40,604 bases of DNA from Microscillaceae bacterium (GTDB lineage: Bacteria; Bacteroidota; Bacteroidia; Cytophagales; Microscillaceae), in contig JALONJ010000006.1 in the NCBI GenBank assembly GCA_025455045.1, positions 1-40,604 of the forward strand, read 5' to 3'. Of this stretch, positions 39,801-40,604 are shown one piece after another (within the stretch, counting starts at the first letter, position 1; each line of letters opens with the position of its first letter). Below the pieces are notes generated by a model. That model was not told the DNA's origin. It was given only the letters and a program-made list of their open reading frames with translations, and made no database searches. Made by a program: the position numbers and the translations under genes.

Positions 39801-40432
39801 TTATAATCTGATACCAACCAATAATATATGTTGAACTAGCGTCTTTAATATTACCAATATTTTGCCAAATTAATATTTTTTTATTTATTCAAAGTTAATT
39901 TATAAATTTTTGAAGGCAAATATTTTACTTGGGATTGAATTTGCCGGGTTGGGGCGGGGTATTTTTTGTTTTTTCTTCATTTTATCAACCCTATTGAGCC
40001 AAAATGAGTGTATTGGGAATTGGGAATTAGGTTTAACTTGTTGCCACAATTCCCACTATGGCACACCTAACTTAACGCGAATATTTTGAAACATATTAAA
40101 AAAGTACAAAAAATTAAATTTTTAAAAAAACAATCCAAAATCCCCCAAGCTGTCATCCTGCGTGGAACTTTGTTAAATTGCTGTGTCTTAAAATATTTCT
40201 GTAATTAATTGAAATTCAAGAAATTATAATTTCACCCCTCCTTCGGAGGGGCAGGGGGCTGAAAAAAGCCCACAAATTTCCTTTCAGAATAACATATTTG
40301 GATTTTTTATTTTCATAGATGCGAAATTTGTTAAGTAATTGATAATCAACACTTTATATATTTTCACAAAAATATTTAAAATATGTATAATATTAAAATA
40401 ATACAATTTTATTTTTAAAATAATTGATGATT
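39801..40432. other. Non-coding region upstream of the phosphatase gene
   Basis: It contains short GGAATTG/GGAATTA heptads (40016-40030), a GC-rich palindrome CCCCTCC/GGAGGGG followed by CAGGGGGCT (40235-40260), and a dyad core TTGATAATCAA (40339-40349). A segment TAACGCGAATATTTTGAAAC (40073-40092) resembles 33376-33395. It must carry the phosphatase promoter. No gene is apparent. Confidence 0.55.
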
Positions 40433-40466
40433 GGGTGCATTTCAAATTTACGCGTTTCGTTGTTTC
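40433..40466. mobile_element. One end of a third GGGTGCATTTCAAATTTA element
   Basis: GGGTGCATTTCAAATTTACG then CGTTTCGTTG matches the end of copy 2 read on the other strand. The complementary right end is not found before the window edge at 40604, so the element is either longer or truncated. Confidence 0.6.
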
Positions 40467-40604
40467 TTTTTTATCAAGAAAAAAGAAAGTTGTAAAAAAA
40501 AAGTGTATTTATAATCACCTCATTATCAATTAGTTACAGAAAACCTGTTTGTAAATATTCTAAAAAATCAAACATTAGTTTAAAATTTCTACAGTGGGAA
40601 TTGC

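Overview
The window looks like a chromosomal segment of a Bacteroidota bacterium, probably of the Cytophagales/Flexibacter type. Base composition is AT-rich. Shine-Dalgarno sequences are largely absent. The gene content includes a DUF4139 protein, a PorT-type barrel, a LytS/LytTR pair, a type II DAHP synthase/chorismate mutase, a DUF4212/VC_2705 acetate symporter and tandem clpP genes. I assign about 26 complete protein genes, one very small ORF and one gene fragment at the left edge. Together they cover roughly three quarters of the sequence. I see no rRNA, complete tRNA, CRISPR array or intact insertion sequence.

Layout, left to right. Positions 2-82 hold the 3' end of a sugar-transferase gene. 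Next come a DUF4139 envelope protein (835-2499) and a PLP trans-sulfuration enzyme (2667-3836, minus). A minus-strand trio at 4199-6505 encodes a LytS-type histidine kinase, a retropepsin-like protease and a LytTR regulator. A plus-strand efflux operon at 6775-12462 has an adaptor followed by an RND pump fused in one reading frame to its TolC-type outer-membrane channel. A tightly coupled trio of small genes (13131-13910) follows, then a hybrid histidine kinase (14805-16799, minus), an MFS sugar porter (17233-18555) and a PorT-type barrel (19094-19897, minus). An acetate module lies on the minus strand (27304 down to 20995): porin, DUF4212 subunit, SSS symporter, acetyl-CoA synthetase. These would bring acetate across both membranes and activate it to acetyl-CoA. 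The remaining genes are a lone IS1-InsA-like zinc-finger protein, DAHP synthase/chorismate mutase, a LuxE-like acyl-protein synthetase, a lipoprotein, an APC amino-acid permease, two adjacent clpP genes, a bacilliredoxin, a DUF59 Fe-S factor and a large TPR/coiled-coil/SpoIIE phosphatase.

The most unusual material is the roughly 10 kb of non-coding DNA, which is built from several overlapping repeat systems. (1) A 27-bp dyad, ATAA-N4-TTGATWATCAA-N4-TTAT, occurs in nearly every intergenic region. I count about 30 exact TGATWATCA cores by eye where roughly one is expected by chance. (2) Degenerate arrays with a 7-bp period lie mostly beside the dyads; the clearest is 23 units of GAAACTA between the two clpP genes. 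(3) Several MITE-like inverted-repeat elements are present, two of which have apparent 8-9 bp target duplications. (4) GC-rich CCCTCTCC/GGAGAGGG palindromes occur, one of them translated in frame inside the RND-TolC fusion. The fusion joint also contains a dyad and an intact second signal peptide, so it reads like a former intergenic region now captured as coding sequence.
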